From Streptomyces misionensis (GTDB lineage: Bacteria; Actinomycetota; Actinomycetes; Streptomycetales; Streptomycetaceae): DNA of 64,000 nucleotides. Below the pieces are notes generated by a model, which worked only from the letters and a program-made list of their open reading frames with translations, had not been told where the DNA came from and did no database searches. Positions 54,436-63,535 of this stretch are shown piece by piece. The stretch covers positions 4,666,501-4,730,500 of the forward strand of contig NZ_FNTD01000004.1 of the NCBI RefSeq assembly GCF_900104815.1, read 5' to 3'. Both the position numbers and the translations under genes were made by a program. Positions within the stretch are counted from its first letter, which is position 1, and each line of letters starts with the position of its first letter.

Positions 54436-54470
54436 AGAGGCCCGTACGACTCCGGTCGTACGGGCCTCTT
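54436..54470 (+). terminator. Terminator of the str operon
   Basis: A perfect 15-bp stem AGAGGCCCGTACGAC (54436-54450) and GTCGTACGGGCCTCT (54455-54469), TCCG loop, 37 bases past the tuf stop. Confidence 0.88.
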
Positions 54471-54582
54471 CGCATGTCCGCCACTTTCCGGAACCCCTTG
54501 TGCGACGGCGCCGGGCCGCTTAGGAATGACCTTGCCCCCAGGCCGACCACCGCAGGCCGATCATCCGAGGAAAGTGACCCGC

Positions 54583-55530
54583 GTGAGCACCGTCCCGCCC
54601 GCCCAAGGCCCCGACGACCCCTCCTCCCCGTCCGACGAGCAGTGGGACGCGTTCCTGCGGGAGGTGGTGGCGGGCGGCGGCGGGCGCGCCCCCAAGGAAC
54701 CCTCGGCCCGGGCCCGGATCGCGGCCGTACGACTGCGCCGCCCGCGCCGTCCGAAGCGCACCAGGTCGGCCACCGCCTGGCTGGCGAGCGCGGCGCCCTG
54801 GCTGGCCGCGGGGGCCGTGGTGGTCTTCGGCGCCTTCCAGATGGGCCTGATACCGCAGTCCTCCGGGCCCGTCTCCGGCCCGGCCAAGGCGGTCTCCCTG
54901 CCCGGCGGCGGCACCTCCGACGGCAACCAGTGCGGCACCGGCGACTACCACCACTTCCCGCTGCCGCCGGGCGCCGACGAGCCCGCGCCCGAGCCCTCCG
55001 GCACCGGATCCGGCCCCCGCCTGGTGCTCGCCTCCTACGGCTACGAGAAGCTGTCGTCCCGCTCGCCGGGCCACCTCACCGTGGGCCTGGGCTTCGCCCC
55101 CGGCGCGAAGAAGTCCCTGGAACTGTCGCGGAACCCGGGGAGCCAGGGCGTGGCGGTGGAGATAGAGGGACCGCGCGGACTGGTGGCCGGCGCCCACGGG
55201 CTGCCCGTCACCTGGTCCTCCTCGAAGAAGGGCACCTCCGTCGACGTGGGTGACGGGTCCGTCGGCGAGATAACCCTGCCCTCCCAGGCCCTGTGCCCCG
55301 GCTACGACGCCCGCTCCGTGGCGGAGGCGCTCCAGCCCCCCACGGACTCCCACCGGACCATCACCGGCCAGCCGGCCTACCGCCTGGTCGTCTCCCTGCG
55401 CGACCCGGCCGTCGGCACCCTGCGCACCTCGCTGGGCCTGCCGGCCGAGGACGGCGTGCTCAGCGCGAACAACCTGGTGCCGGAACAGGGGGGCTGGCCC
55501 GGCGGCAAGGCCGCGGTGGGCAACGTGTAG
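54583..55530 (+). CDS. Hypothetical single-pass membrane protein
   Basis: A 315-residue protein. The first 50 residues contain WDAFLREVVAGGGGRAPKEPSARARIAAVRLRRPRRPKRTRS, a basic cytosolic part. One membrane helix follows (about 65-85, WLASAAPWLAAGAVVVFGAFQMGLI), and then an extracytoplasmic domain of about 220 residues with two cysteines (NQCGTGDYHHFPLPPG and QALCPGYD) and beta-strand-rich sequence. I do not recognise a family. GTG 54583 or GTG 54574 may be the start; GAGG precedes both. It is an ordinary secreted-face protein next to tuf. Confidence 0.7.
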   Translation: MSTVPPAQGPDDPSSPSDEQWDAFLREVVAGGGGRAPKEPSARARIAAVRLRRPRRPKRTRSATAWLASAAPWLAAGAVVVFGAFQMGLIPQSSGPVSGPAKAVSLPGGGTSDGNQCGTGDYHHFPLPPGADEPAPEPSGTGSGPRLVLASYGYEKLSSRSPGHLTVGLGFAPGAKKSLELSRNPGSQGVAVEIEGPRGLVAGAHGLPVTWSSSKKGTSVDVGDGSVGEITLPSQALCPGYDARSVAEALQPPTDSHRTITGQPAYRLVVSLRDPAVGTLRTSLGLPAEDGVLSANNLVPEQGGWPGGKAAVGNV

Positions 55531-55678
55531 TCGCGGCGTCGCCTTGACGGGCGGGGCGCGGTGGGGCACGGCGGCAGGGCTCTGGAAACGCCGCGGGGCG
55601 GTGGTGGCACCGGTGCGGGGGCCGGACCTGGCCGGCTCGTCCCCGCGGTGCCACCCACCGCCCCTTGGCGCCCCCGGC

Positions 55679-56626
55679 TCAGCTCACCGACTTGCTCTTG
55701 TCCAGGGACACCACGGCGGTCTGGTTCGCCGTGACGAGCTGCCCGTAGTTCGGGTCGACGGCGGTGGCGCGGGCGTTGACCGTCACGTCACCCTTCTGGA
55801 ACGGGGTCGTGCCCGTGGGGTCGGCCGCGGCCGTCCAGGCGACCGGGGTGCCCGGCTCGCAGTCGACCGTCGTCGCGTACGAGCCCTTGATCAGGACCTT
55901 CTTGGCGACCTGCGTGACGTCACCGGAGACGGACACCTTGACCGGCGCGTTGCAGCTGACCGTGCCGTCGATGGTGGCCTTGCCGTCGAGGGTGCTCGCC
56001 TTGCCCGTGAGGCCGACGGAGACGCCGAGGTCGAGCGCGGCCGACGGCGCCGGGTTGTCGATGTGCACCTCGCCGCGCAGCGCGGCGGAGCCTCCCTCGC
56101 AGTGCTGCTCGTAGGTGGCGTCCAGCTTCTGCACGTACCCCTCGGGCCCGAAGGTCACGTCGGCGATGTGGAACGAACCGGTGAGCGTGTTGCAGCCGCG
56201 GCCGTTGCCGTCCACCGAAAGGCCCGGCTGGGAGGCCGGGTTGAACGGGTAACGGGTGGCCTCGGTGTAGTCGCCCGGCGCGAGTGCCTGACCGGCGGGG
56301 GCCGCCAGGTCCAGGTACCACCAGTCGCCGTTCGCGCCGTTGACGCTGACGGATATGTGGCTGTCGTCGGTGGAGGCGTAGGCGTCGAGGCCGTCACCGG
56401 ACGAGGTGGCGTAGGAGTACGACTGGCCACCGCTGATGTAGTCACCCGCGTCGCCGCTGAACGCGAGCGAGCCGTCGGAGACGGTCTGGGCCTGCGCCGC
56501 CGGGGCGTTCAGCAGACCGGTGGTTGCGCCGGCGCAGGCCAGCGTCAGCGCGAAGACGGTGGTGAGGCGGGCCAGGGCGGAACCGGGCCGGGCGCCGCGG
56601 AGCGGAAGAGCCGTCGGTCGTGACAT
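55679..56626 (-). CDS. Secreted beta-rich hypothetical protein
   Basis: A 315-residue exported protein with a long twin-charge signal peptide (MSRPTALPLRGARPGSALARLTTVFALTLACAGATTGLL, cleavage near AQAQT at 45-49). The mature part is rich in Gly, Asp, Ser and Thr, with features such as YISGGQSYSYATSSGDGLDAYASTDD and CNTLTGSFHIADVTFGPEGYVQKLDATYEQHCEGG, and only a few cysteines. It looks like a multi-strand sandwich with Ig-like repeats. Its function is unknown. ATG 56626 is supported by the signal peptide. Confidence 0.75.
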   Translation of the reverse strand: MSRPTALPLRGARPGSALARLTTVFALTLACAGATTGLLNAPAAQAQTVSDGSLAFSGDAGDYISGGQSYSYATSSGDGLDAYASTDDSHISVSVNGANGDWWYLDLAAPAGQALAPGDYTEATRYPFNPASQPGLSVDGNGRGCNTLTGSFHIADVTFGPEGYVQKLDATYEQHCEGGSAALRGEVHIDNPAPSAALDLGVSVGLTGKASTLDGKATIDGTVSCNAPVKVSVSGDVTQVAKKVLIKGSYATTVDCEPGTPVAWTAAADPTGTTPFQKGDVTVNARATAVDPNYGQLVTANQTAVVSLDKSKSVS

Positions 56627-56777
56627 GGGATACCCCCCGGATATCTGTGTACGCGGGCGTCACCGACGCGGGCGGCGGGATGCCGCCGCATCCGTCGCCG
56701 GCTGCGATCGATGTGGATCCTGTCACAGGCCACTGACAACGCCCCACCGGTTTGATCGGCACCGCCGGGACGGCGAG

Positions 56778-57749
56778 TCACCCGCCGGCTGGTCGCCGGG
56801 CGGCCTGCGGCAAAGCCCGCAGCAGCGTCAACTCCCGTATCAGCGGCGGCGGATCGAGGCGGGTGAGGGCCCCGGCCAGACCGTCGAGGAGGACGACCCG
56901 GCCCTGGTTGTTGTGGACGTAGACCAGGTTCCCGCTGATCTCGTGGCCGCCGATCTGCCGCCGTACCCGGACGACGCCCCGGGTTCCGGGCCCCGGCTCC
57001 CCGACCGCGCCGATCACGTCGTCCCAGCCGCTCACCGGCACCGGCGCGAACTCCGGGAAGTAGCGGCGCGCGAGCCGGTCCCACCAGCCGGGGGCCTCGT
57101 GGAAGGGGCTCCAGGGCAGGGGGGAGACCGGTATGCCGTCGATCCCGCAGTGCACGGCGACGAGGCAGCCGCGCGCGTGCAGGTCCCGGCCCGGTGCCCC
57201 CTGGGCCGCCCTCGGTTCCATGTCGGCCAGCGGGTCGCTGGGGGACGGGTGGAAGGGGACGCCACCGTCCTTCGGCACCACCACCGAGGCGGCGAGCATC
57301 GCCGGGTCGCTGAAGCCCGGCTGGGGGACCGCCCGGCACGCGAACAGCCAGGCGCTGGCCGTCTCGTACACCGGCTCCCGGTTTGGCCCGGCCACTTCCA
57401 CCAGAGCGCCGTAGGTGTGCCGCAGCCACGCCTCGGCGCGCGCACGCGGACCGCCGGCGCTCGCCACCGCCGCCGCGGCCCGCTGTGCCAGATACAGCTC
57501 CGCCGGCATGTGGGTCGGCGGGAAGTGCACCTCCGTGCCGTCGTGCGGGACGACGAGGAGCGAGCTGAAGGGGCCCTGCATCGGGTCCCCCGTCTCCAGG
57601 TGCTCCCGGAAGTCGAAGCACACCGTCCAGCCGTACGGGTACCAGAGCGCCGTCCCGGCGAGCATCACGACGGACTGCGCGCGCTCCGGATACGCCGAGG
57701 TGCGCAGATACCGCTCGGCCGCCGCCACGGCCTCTTCCCGGCTCATCAT
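56778..57749 (-). CDS. YrhB/Imm35-like repeats fused to a toxin-like (papain-fold) C-terminus
   Basis: A 323-residue cytosolic protein. Two related segments (about 1-85, MSREEAVAAAERYLR...WTVCFDFREH, and about 95-170, RAEAWLRHTYGALVEV...SAWLFACRAVP) look like YrhB/Imm35 immunity-type domains. The last 110 residues or so (RARGLVRVRRQIGGHEISGNLVYVHNNQGRVVLLDGLAG is approximate context; GGHEISGNLVYVHNNQG is seen) resemble the toxin glutamine deamidase/Tox-PL ending, but the active-site cysteine is not obvious. This could be an immunity-toxin fusion or a degenerate one. ATG 57749 has GGGAGGGGA upstream. Confidence 0.6.
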   Translation of the reverse strand: MMSREEAVAAAERYLRTSAYPERAQSVVMLAGTALWYPYGWTVCFDFREHLETGDPMQGPFSSLLVVPHDGTEVHFPPTHMPAELYLAQRAAAAVASAGGPRARAEAWLRHTYGALVEVAGPNREPVYETASAWLFACRAVPQPGFSDPAMLAASVVVPKDGGVPFHPSPSDPLADMEPRAAQGAPGRDLHARGCLVAVHCGIDGIPVSPLPWSPFHEAPGWWDRLARRYFPEFAPVPVSGWDDVIGAVGEPGPGTRGVVRVRRQIGGHEISGNLVYVHNNQGRVVLLDGLAGALTRLDPPPLIRELTLLRALPQAARRPAGG

Positions 57750-57807
57750 CCCGGTCCCCTCCCTTTTCCCGGCCGCCGCCCCGACACCTGTTCTACGATG
57801 CCGGGTC

Positions 57808-58491
57808 ATGGCCATACCGAACACCTGGGGTGCACCGTACGGCGGTTACGGCGGCCCGCCCCCCGCGCCGCCCGTCGTCCCGGCGAAGGACCTGCGGCCC
57901 AGGCGCCTGTGGTACGTGGTGGCCGCGCTGCTCGGTGTCGTCCTGGTCGGCACCGGGGTCACCCTCGTCGTGCTGGCGATCAAGGACGCGGTGAACTCGG
58001 TCGACACGGCGCACACGTTCGCCGGCGGGGAGCAGCGCACGTTCGCCTTCACCCGGGGCGAGACCCGGGCGATCTACGTCTCCCAGTCCCGGTGGGGGCA
58101 CGTCGACTGCCGGATCCCGCGCGAACTGGCCGATGCGCCGAGCAAGCCGGCCGGCACCTTCCGCGTCACCCACGGAGCCCGCTCCTGGGACCGTGTCTTC
58201 GAGTTCACCCCGCGGACCAGCGGCGACTACCCGGTCATCTGTACGTCGGAGGTCCCCGGGGCCGAGTTCGCGCTGGGCGACAAGCCCGAGGTGGGCGGCA
58301 TGGTCGGCGGCATCCTGGCCGCGGTCGGCTGCTTCCTGACGGCGGCGGTCGCGGTACCGGCCATCTGCATCGTCACCGCGGTCCGCCGCGGCCGCCACCG
58401 CCGCCGGCTCCTCGCCGCGGCGACGCCCCCCATGTGGGGCCCACCCCCCTCCGGAGCCACACCGTGGCCTCCGGCCGGGCCGGTGGCATAG
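57808..58491 (+). CDS. Hypothetical two-helix membrane protein
   Basis: A 227-residue protein. A Pro/Gly/Tyr-rich N-terminus (PNTWGAPYGGYGGPPPAPPVV) is followed by a membrane helix (about 37-60, YVVAALLGVVLVGTGVTLVVLAI), an extracytoplasmic beta-rich domain with two cysteines (VDCRIP and VICTSE), and a second membrane helix (about 170-195, GGILAAVGCFLTAAVAVPAICIV), then a basic tail. I do not recognise it by function. Divergent from the YrhB-like gene, 58 bases apart. Confidence 0.72.
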   Translation: MAIPNTWGAPYGGYGGPPPAPPVVPAKDLRPRRLWYVVAALLGVVLVGTGVTLVVLAIKDAVNSVDTAHTFAGGEQRTFAFTRGETRAIYVSQSRWGHVDCRIPRELADAPSKPAGTFRVTHGARSWDRVFEFTPRTSGDYPVICTSEVPGAEFALGDKPEVGGMVGGILAAVGCFLTAAVAVPAICIVTAVRRGRHRRRLLAAATPPMWGPPPSGATPWPPAGPVA

Positions 58492-58497
58492 AGGCGG

Positions 58498-58715
58498 TCA
58501 GCCGGCCGGGACGGTGATCTCCGCTCGCACGGTCTTGCACGGCACCTGACTTGCGCGCGGTCGGCGTCACCTGAAGCTCCGCGGACGGCAACTCGACCAT
58601 CGCCGGCATGTGTTGGAGCTCTCGGCGCAGCACCATTGAGCCGAGTTCGTGCGTGCGCTTTGACGGCGACGAGCCCGTCTTCGGAGTCCGGCACGACCCG
58701 GTTGCGCATGAGTAC
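58498..58715 (-). pseudogene. Degenerate remnant with the C-terminus of an RsbW-like kinase
   Basis: On the minus strand, the last 15 codons or so read PCKTVRAEITVPAG-stop, the typical ending of the RsbW-like kinases (compare CKTVWAECVPG in the gene at 19407). Upstream the frame breaks and the sequence reads MRNRVVPDSEDGLVAVKAHARTR and MVLRRELQHMPAMVELPSAEL in different frames. It looks like fused, decayed gene remnants. No intact gene is found between 58492 and 58869. Confidence 0.35.
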
Positions 58716-58869
58716 GGGTACTCAACCGCCTAGTCCCCCAGACAGATCGCAACAGTGGTGACGCGCTGTTATTTTGAGGCACTCAAAGAGAGTTCATACC
58801 TCGCACACAGGAACGCCGGTGCGAGCTCGCGGCGAGGCGGCTGATGGGGCGCGGGGGAGGGCCACGGGC

Positions 58870-59331
58870 ATGTCCTGGGACGAATGGGAAGAGCTGAAGG
58901 CGCACGCGGTCACGCGTTCGGGTTCCGCTCGGATGCAGCTGAACCACTTGCCGACCGCCGGTGGTGGCGGTTCCTCCGGTGGCGGCCCGGGGCTGCTGAA
59001 GTCGGACCGGAAGGTATGGGCGACCGCCGGCGGTGACATCACGGGCCTGCGGACCGACGTGAGCACGGCTCTGGGGAAGCTCGAGCACGGCCAGTCGGGG
59101 CTGGGGGACGGCGCCGGGTGCGAGTCGGCCGCGGCGCAGAAGGAGCTCTTCGAATCCTGGAAGAAGTACGTCGGTGACGTGGGTGGCCGCTGCGGGAAGC
59201 TGGGCGGCCTGCTGGAGCGCGCGGGGCGCGATCTGTCGATGACTGACGGAGACGTCCGGGCGGGGCTGCAGGAGATCAAGTCGGAGTACCGGGACACCGA
59301 GGCCGTCGGCGGCCAGACGAAGGGCAAGTGA
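58870..59331 (+). CDS. Helical WXG100/ESX-like small protein
   Basis: A 153-residue, mostly helical protein (MSWDEWEELKAHAVTRSG; then SDRKVWATAGGDITGLRTDVSTALGKLEHGQSGL, SWKKYVGDVGGRCGKLGGLLERAGRDL and a final helix to the end). The helix pattern and position before a DUF1023 hydrolase match Streptomyces ESX-like/polymorphic toxin-associated proteins. The Trp-x-Gly turn is not canonical, so I do not call a true EsxA. It starts at ATG 58870 after a plausible GGGGGAGGG. Eight bases separate it from the next gene. Confidence 0.65.
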   Translation: MSWDEWEELKAHAVTRSGSARMQLNHLPTAGGGGSSGGGPGLLKSDRKVWATAGGDITGLRTDVSTALGKLEHGQSGLGDGAGCESAAAQKELFESWKKYVGDVGGRCGKLGGLLERAGRDLSMTDGDVRAGLQEIKSEYRDTEAVGGQTKGK

Positions 59332-59338
59332 GCGCGTC

Positions 59339-61174
59339 ATGGATCTTGCCGTGCTGAAGGCATTCAAGCCGTCCGAGTACCAGGAGGCCGCGGACGGCTA
59401 CCGCGCCACGAGCGAGATGGCGGGCAAGGCCAGGGAAGCGATCGACAACCGGGTCTCGGCGGGGATCCGCAACCAGCTCTCCGGGGAAAGCGCGACGGCC
59501 GCTCTGCGGGAGCTGAAGGAGCTGTCCAAGGACTTCCACTACGTCGAGACCGAGTGTGCGCTGGTCAGCACGGCGCTGAATGGCTTCGCCTTCGACATGG
59601 CCGCGGCCAAGCGAAAGCTGGAAGCGGCGTTGGAGGACGCGAAGGCGGCCGGCTGCACGGTCGGCACGGACGGGTCGGTGACCTTCCCGGCCGGTGGCAA
59701 GGAGGTCGACGGAAAGGTCCCGGAGGGCGGCACGGTGCAGGTGAGCACCAGTCCGACGGATCCGACGGCGTCCGCGCTGGAGCGCCAGGCCGTGAACATG
59801 CATCCGAACCCGAACTTCGGCAAGGCCGTGGGCTTCGCCGACCGCATCGGTGACGCCCTGAAGGAAGCCACGGACGCGGACACGAAGTGGGCTCCGAAGC
59901 TGCGCGCCCTGAAGGCCGACGACGACCTGGTGGTCTCCGACAAGGACTGGATCGACGTCAAGTCGGACACGGACGGGGTGCGCGACGCCGGCAAGGGTTA
60001 TCTGGACTCCCTGCCCCGGCCGCCCAAGCACGACGATCCAAAGGCCAACGCCGACTGGTGGAAGGGACTCACCGACGAGCAGCGCTCGGACTACCTGTCG
60101 GTCCACCCCGACGCGGTCGGTGCGATGGACGGACTCCCCGCCACCGTGCGGGACCAGGCCAACCGAACGGTGCTCGACGAGGCCCACGCAAAGGCGCAAC
60201 TGGATTACGACGCCTGGCTGAAGAAGCATCCGGAGCCCGAGCGGTTCCAGCCCTACATCGACCCGTACACCGGCGCCATGCCGAAGGGCCTGAGCGTGGA
60301 GACCCAGGCGTGGAAGGACTGGGAGGAAGCGCGGAAGGCGGCCCGCGGCCCGCTCGGCGGGATGGAAGCGATCGAGAAACGCTTCGACACCTACACAGAC
60401 GAGAGCAAGCGTCCCTACCTGCTCGGCTTCGACGACACGAACAACGGCCGCGTCATCATCTCCATCGGCGATCCCGACACCGCCGACAACGTGGCCACCT
60501 ATGTGCCTGGTACCGGTACGAGTCTGAGCAGCATCGACGGTGACATACACCGAGCCGAGGTGCTCCAGGACCGGGCCAGCCTCACCGACCCCACCCACAA
60601 GACGGCGTCGATCATGTGGCTCGGCTACGACGCTCCGCAGGACCTCCTCACCGACGCGACCGACGCCAAGTACGCCGACGCTGCTCGTGAGCCACTGGGC
60701 AACTTCCTCACCGGAATCGACACCGCCCACCACGGGCCGGTGAACTCGACGGTTCTCGGCCACAGCTATGGCACCCTCGTGGCCGGTGAGACCATGCGGG
60801 ACCATCCCAACCTGCCCGTGGACCGCGCCATCCTGGTAGGTAGTCCCGGGGTGGGCGTGAACCACGCCAAGGACCTGCACATCGGAGCTGACCACGTCTG
60901 GGCCGCGACCGCCAGGAACGACCTTGTGAATCTCGCCCCGCCGCCGGCCGGTCCGCTGGCACCCCTCAACCCCAAGGCATACTGGCGCCTCTTCAACGAT
61001 CACTCGGTCATGTACGGCAACGATCCGACTTCCGATGAATTCGGTGGGCAGACCTTCCACGTCGCGCCGGGAAAGTTGCCGACCACGGACGGCCTGATGC
61101 CCGCACACTCGCAGTACTGGGAGGGTGACTCCTTGAACAACATGGCGAAGATCGTGACTGGAGGAACCCCATGA
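59339..61174 (+). CDS. DUF1023 alpha/beta hydrolase with N-terminal helical domain
   Basis: A 611-residue protein. The first 120 residues are helical (WXG/LXG-like: FKPSEYQEAADGYRATSEMAGKAREAI). The middle 150 residues form a linker with helices and aspartates. The C-terminal 250 residues are a DUF1023 alpha/beta hydrolase with VLGHSYGTLVAGE (Ser476 nucleophile), AILVGSPGVGV and HSVMYGND/TFHVAPG near the end. No signal peptide is present; export would need an ESX-type system. It is coupled by ATGA (61171-61174) to a lipoprotein gene. The ester or lipid substrate is unknown. Confidence 0.82.
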   Translation: MDLAVLKAFKPSEYQEAADGYRATSEMAGKAREAIDNRVSAGIRNQLSGESATAALRELKELSKDFHYVETECALVSTALNGFAFDMAAAKRKLEAALEDAKAAGCTVGTDGSVTFPAGGKEVDGKVPEGGTVQVSTSPTDPTASALERQAVNMHPNPNFGKAVGFADRIGDALKEATDADTKWAPKLRALKADDDLVVSDKDWIDVKSDTDGVRDAGKGYLDSLPRPPKHDDPKANADWWKGLTDEQRSDYLSVHPDAVGAMDGLPATVRDQANRTVLDEAHAKAQLDYDAWLKKHPEPERFQPYIDPYTGAMPKGLSVETQAWKDWEEARKAARGPLGGMEAIEKRFDTYTDESKRPYLLGFDDTNNGRVIISIGDPDTADNVATYVPGTGTSLSSIDGDIHRAEVLQDRASLTDPTHKTASIMWLGYDAPQDLLTDATDAKYADAAREPLGNFLTGIDTAHHGPVNSTVLGHSYGTLVAGETMRDHPNLPVDRAILVGSPGVGVNHAKDLHIGADHVWAATARNDLVNLAPPPAGPLAPLNPKAYWRLFNDHSVMYGNDPTSDEFGGQTFHVAPGKLPTTDGLMPAHSQYWEGDSLNNMAKIVTGGTP

Positions 61175-62118
61175 AGCTGTCCCGGGCGATGACGGGCATC
61201 GCCGTACTGGCCGCGTCCGTCGCGTTGGCGGGGTGCGGGGCGGGGCAGAAGGGAAGCAGCGGCACCGAGACGGGATCGAAGCAGGTCACCATGGACGAGC
61301 AGCAGGCGACCAAGCGCGCCGAGGACATCCTTCACCAGGCCGTGGACGGCATGTCCCCCAGGCCGACCCTCAAGCGCACCGGGTTGAACCCCGTCGGCGC
61401 CTGTCTGGCCGATGACCACAGCGCCGGCGAGCGCCGGCAGGTCACGCTCTCGTACCAGCTCACGGGGGTGCCGGGGACCGAGGCGAAGAAGCTGGTGCGC
61501 CAGGCCAGAGACGCCTGGGTAAGCCGCGGCTACAAGTTCCAGAGCGCGGACGCCGACTGGTCGGACCCCTTCCCCACGGTCAACATGCGCACGGTCCCCG
61601 ACGACTTCTGGATGACCGCGCTCACCGGTGTCGTCGACAAGGCCAAGGGCGAGGGACTGGCCGCCATCACCATCACGTCCCCGTGCTTCGCCGCGGGCGG
61701 CTCCAGCACGGACGACCCCGCCTCTTTCCGGCAGACCGCGGACGACGAGCGGGCCCAGCGCCTCGCCCGCGACCACTCCAGCCGCCTCTACGACGCCCTC
61801 CAGGTGCGTCATGCGGCGACGCGTGAGGGAGAGGGGCTCGCCACCTACCAGGACGGCGAGGACCGGTACGCCCATCACGCCTGGTCGACCGAGCCGCTGA
61901 CCGAGGAAGCGATGGCCCACGCGCTGGCGCGGGCCCGGACATACTTGGAGAGCCAGGGCTGGAGGCTCGGGCAGACCCCGGCGGCGGCCGGTGCCCCCGC
62001 GCTGCTGGCGGGCAACCCCGTCGACGGGAGCGCGGTCCGGGTCGCGCCGTCGGCAGACGGCACTTTGCGGGTGGCCGTGACCACTCCGACGGCAGGTCCG
62101 GGGGCCGAGTCCGTCTGA
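61171..62118 (+). CDS. Secreted lipoprotein
   Basis: A 315-residue lipoprotein. The signal MKLSRAMTGIAVLAASVALAGC ends in the lipobox ALAGC at Cys22, then a Gly/Ser-rich spacer. The mature part is of unknown family, with CLADDHSAGERRQVTLSYQL, a segment YKFQSADADWSDPFPTVNMRTVPDDFWM and the paired CFAAGG region. It is translationally coupled to the DUF1023 hydrolase, so it is probably its surface partner, inhibitor or immunity protein. The start overlaps the previous stop (ATGA). Confidence 0.75.
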   Translation: MKLSRAMTGIAVLAASVALAGCGAGQKGSSGTETGSKQVTMDEQQATKRAEDILHQAVDGMSPRPTLKRTGLNPVGACLADDHSAGERRQVTLSYQLTGVPGTEAKKLVRQARDAWVSRGYKFQSADADWSDPFPTVNMRTVPDDFWMTALTGVVDKAKGEGLAAITITSPCFAAGGSSTDDPASFRQTADDERAQRLARDHSSRLYDALQVRHAATREGEGLATYQDGEDRYAHHAWSTEPLTEEAMAHALARARTYLESQGWRLGQTPAAAGAPALLAGNPVDGSAVRVAPSADGTLRVAVTTPTAGPGAESV

Positions 62119-62136
62119 CGCCGCCCCGCCCCCGGT

Positions 62137-62164
62137 TTGACCTACGTCACCCTCGGGGTAATCT
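62137..62164 (+). promoter_or_regulatory. Promoter of the S10 operon
   Basis: TTGACC (62137-62142), a 16-base spacer and TAATCT (62159-62164), near consensus. Confidence 0.65.
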
Positions 62165-62463
62165 CTTCGGCTCGATTGGCGGTCTGCCTGCCCCGTATGG
62201 CAGACTGTCCGAGTTGCTCGGTCGAGTGTTGATGCTGCGCGCCTCCCGCCGGGAGGACCGGAAGCGAGTCCCACAGTACTCGTCGTCCTAACTGCCCTCG
62301 GGCAGCACTGGGGCGGACGTACGGGAATCTTCCGGGAAGTGTGAGCGCGGCACCGGCCAGGCGCCCGGTGGGCCCGAGGTCCCCGGTCCGCGGTTTCCGG
62401 AAGGGCCGTGCGCATTCCCCGCAGGGATGTTCGAACAAGGGACATTCATGTCAGCGGGAGCGC

Positions 62464-62487
62464 GACACGCCCGACCGCGTGGGTCGG
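62464..62487 (+). promoter_or_regulatory. Leader hairpin shared with the rpsL leader
   Basis: The 24 bases match 49965-49988 at 23 positions, with the core CCGACC-gcgt-GGGTCGG hairpin. It lies 70 bases before rpsJ. Confidence 0.6.
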
Positions 62488-62557
62488 AGAAACGAAGGCA
62501 GCAGAAGGAATCCGCCGGGTTCCAGAGCGTGAGAAGAGACAGGACTACTGAGTAGCC

Positions 62558-62866
62558 ATGGCGGGACAGAAGATCCGCATCCGGCTCAAGGCCTACGACC
62601 ACGAGGTCATCGACTCTTCGGCGAAGAAGATCGTCGAGACGGTGACTCGCACTGGTGCGTCGGTCGCGGGCCCGGTGCCGCTGCCCACTGAGAAGAACGT
62701 GTACTGCGTCATCAAGTCGCCGCACAAGTACAAGGACTCGCGCGAGCACTTCGAGATGCGCACGCACAAGCGCCTGATCGACATCCTCGACCCGACCCCC
62801 AAGACCGTTGACTCTCTGATGCGACTCGACCTCCCGGCCGGTGTCGACATCGAGATCAAGCTCTGA
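62558..62866 (+). CDS. rpsJ: 30S ribosomal protein S10
   Basis: A 102-residue S10, also a possible NusE antitermination factor. [65 protein letters not shown] and [10 protein letters not shown] are family signatures. It is the first gene of the S10 operon; rplC begins 16 bases downstream. Confidence 0.98.
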   Translation: MAGQKIRIRLKAYDHEVIDSSAKKIVETVTRTGASVAGPVPLPTEKNVYCVIKSPHKYKDSREHFEMRTHKRLIDILDPTPKTVDSLMRLDLPAGVDIEIKL

Positions 62867-62882
62867 GGCTGGTGGGCTGAGA

Positions 62883-63527
62883 ATGGCTAAGCAGATCAAG
62901 GGCATCCTGGGCGAGAAGCTCGGCATGACGCAGGTCTGGGACGAGAACAACCGTGTCGTCCCGGTCACCGTCGTCAAGGCCGGCCCCAACGTCGTGACCC
63001 AGGTTCGTACGAACGACGTCGACGGCTACGAGTCGGTCCAGATCGCCTTCGGCGAGATCGACCCGCGCAAGGTGAACAAGCCCCTCAAGGGCCACTTCGC
63101 CAAGGCCGACGTCACCCCCCGTCGCCACCTCGTCGAGATCCGCACCGCGGACGCCTCCGAGTACACGCTGGGCCAGGAGATCACCGCCGAGGTGTTCGAG
63201 GCCGGCGTGAAGGTCGACGTGACCGGCAAGAGCAAGGGCAAGGGCTTCGCCGGCGTCATGAAGCGCCACAACTTCCGTGGCCTCGGCGCCGGACACGGCA
63301 CCCAGCGCAAGCACCGCTCGCCCGGTTCCATCGGTGGCTGCGCCACCCCGGGTCGTGTGTTCAAGGGCCTCCGCATGGCGGGTCGCATGGGCAACGAGCG
63401 GGTCACCACCCAGAACCTGACCGTCCACGCCGTTGACGCGGAGAAGGGTCTGCTGCTCATCAAGGGCGCGGTTCCCGGTCCGAACGGCGGCCTCGTCCTG
63501 GTCCGCACCGCGGCCAAGGGGGCCTGA
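62883..63527 (+). CDS. rplC: 50S ribosomal protein L3
   Basis: A 214-residue L3, an early assembly protein near the peptidyl transferase centre. [31 protein letters not shown] and the loop [25 protein letters not shown] are diagnostic, as is [17 protein letters not shown] 62883 is used; the GTG 14 codons upstream lies within rpsJ. Confidence 0.98.
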   Translation: MAKQIKGILGEKLGMTQVWDENNRVVPVTVVKAGPNVVTQVRTNDVDGYESVQIAFGEIDPRKVNKPLKGHFAKADVTPRRHLVEIRTADASEYTLGQEITAEVFEAGVKVDVTGKSKGKGFAGVMKRHNFRGLGAGHGTQRKHRSPGSIGGCATPGRVFKGLRMAGRMGNERVTTQNLTVHAVDAEKGLLLIKGAVPGPNGGLVLVRTAAKGA

Positions 63528-63535
63528 GGTAACCG

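Larger units (their letters stand above)
62119..62557 (+). promoter_or_regulatory. S10 operon upstream region and long leader
   Basis: About 440 bases without genes. It contains a promoter at 62137-62164 and a leader of about 390 bases before rpsJ. Within the leader, the 24-nt hairpin element at 62464-62487 nearly repeats the one before rpsL. S10 operon leaders are known targets of L4 in E. coli; whether this one is regulated in the same way is not known. Confidence 0.6.
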
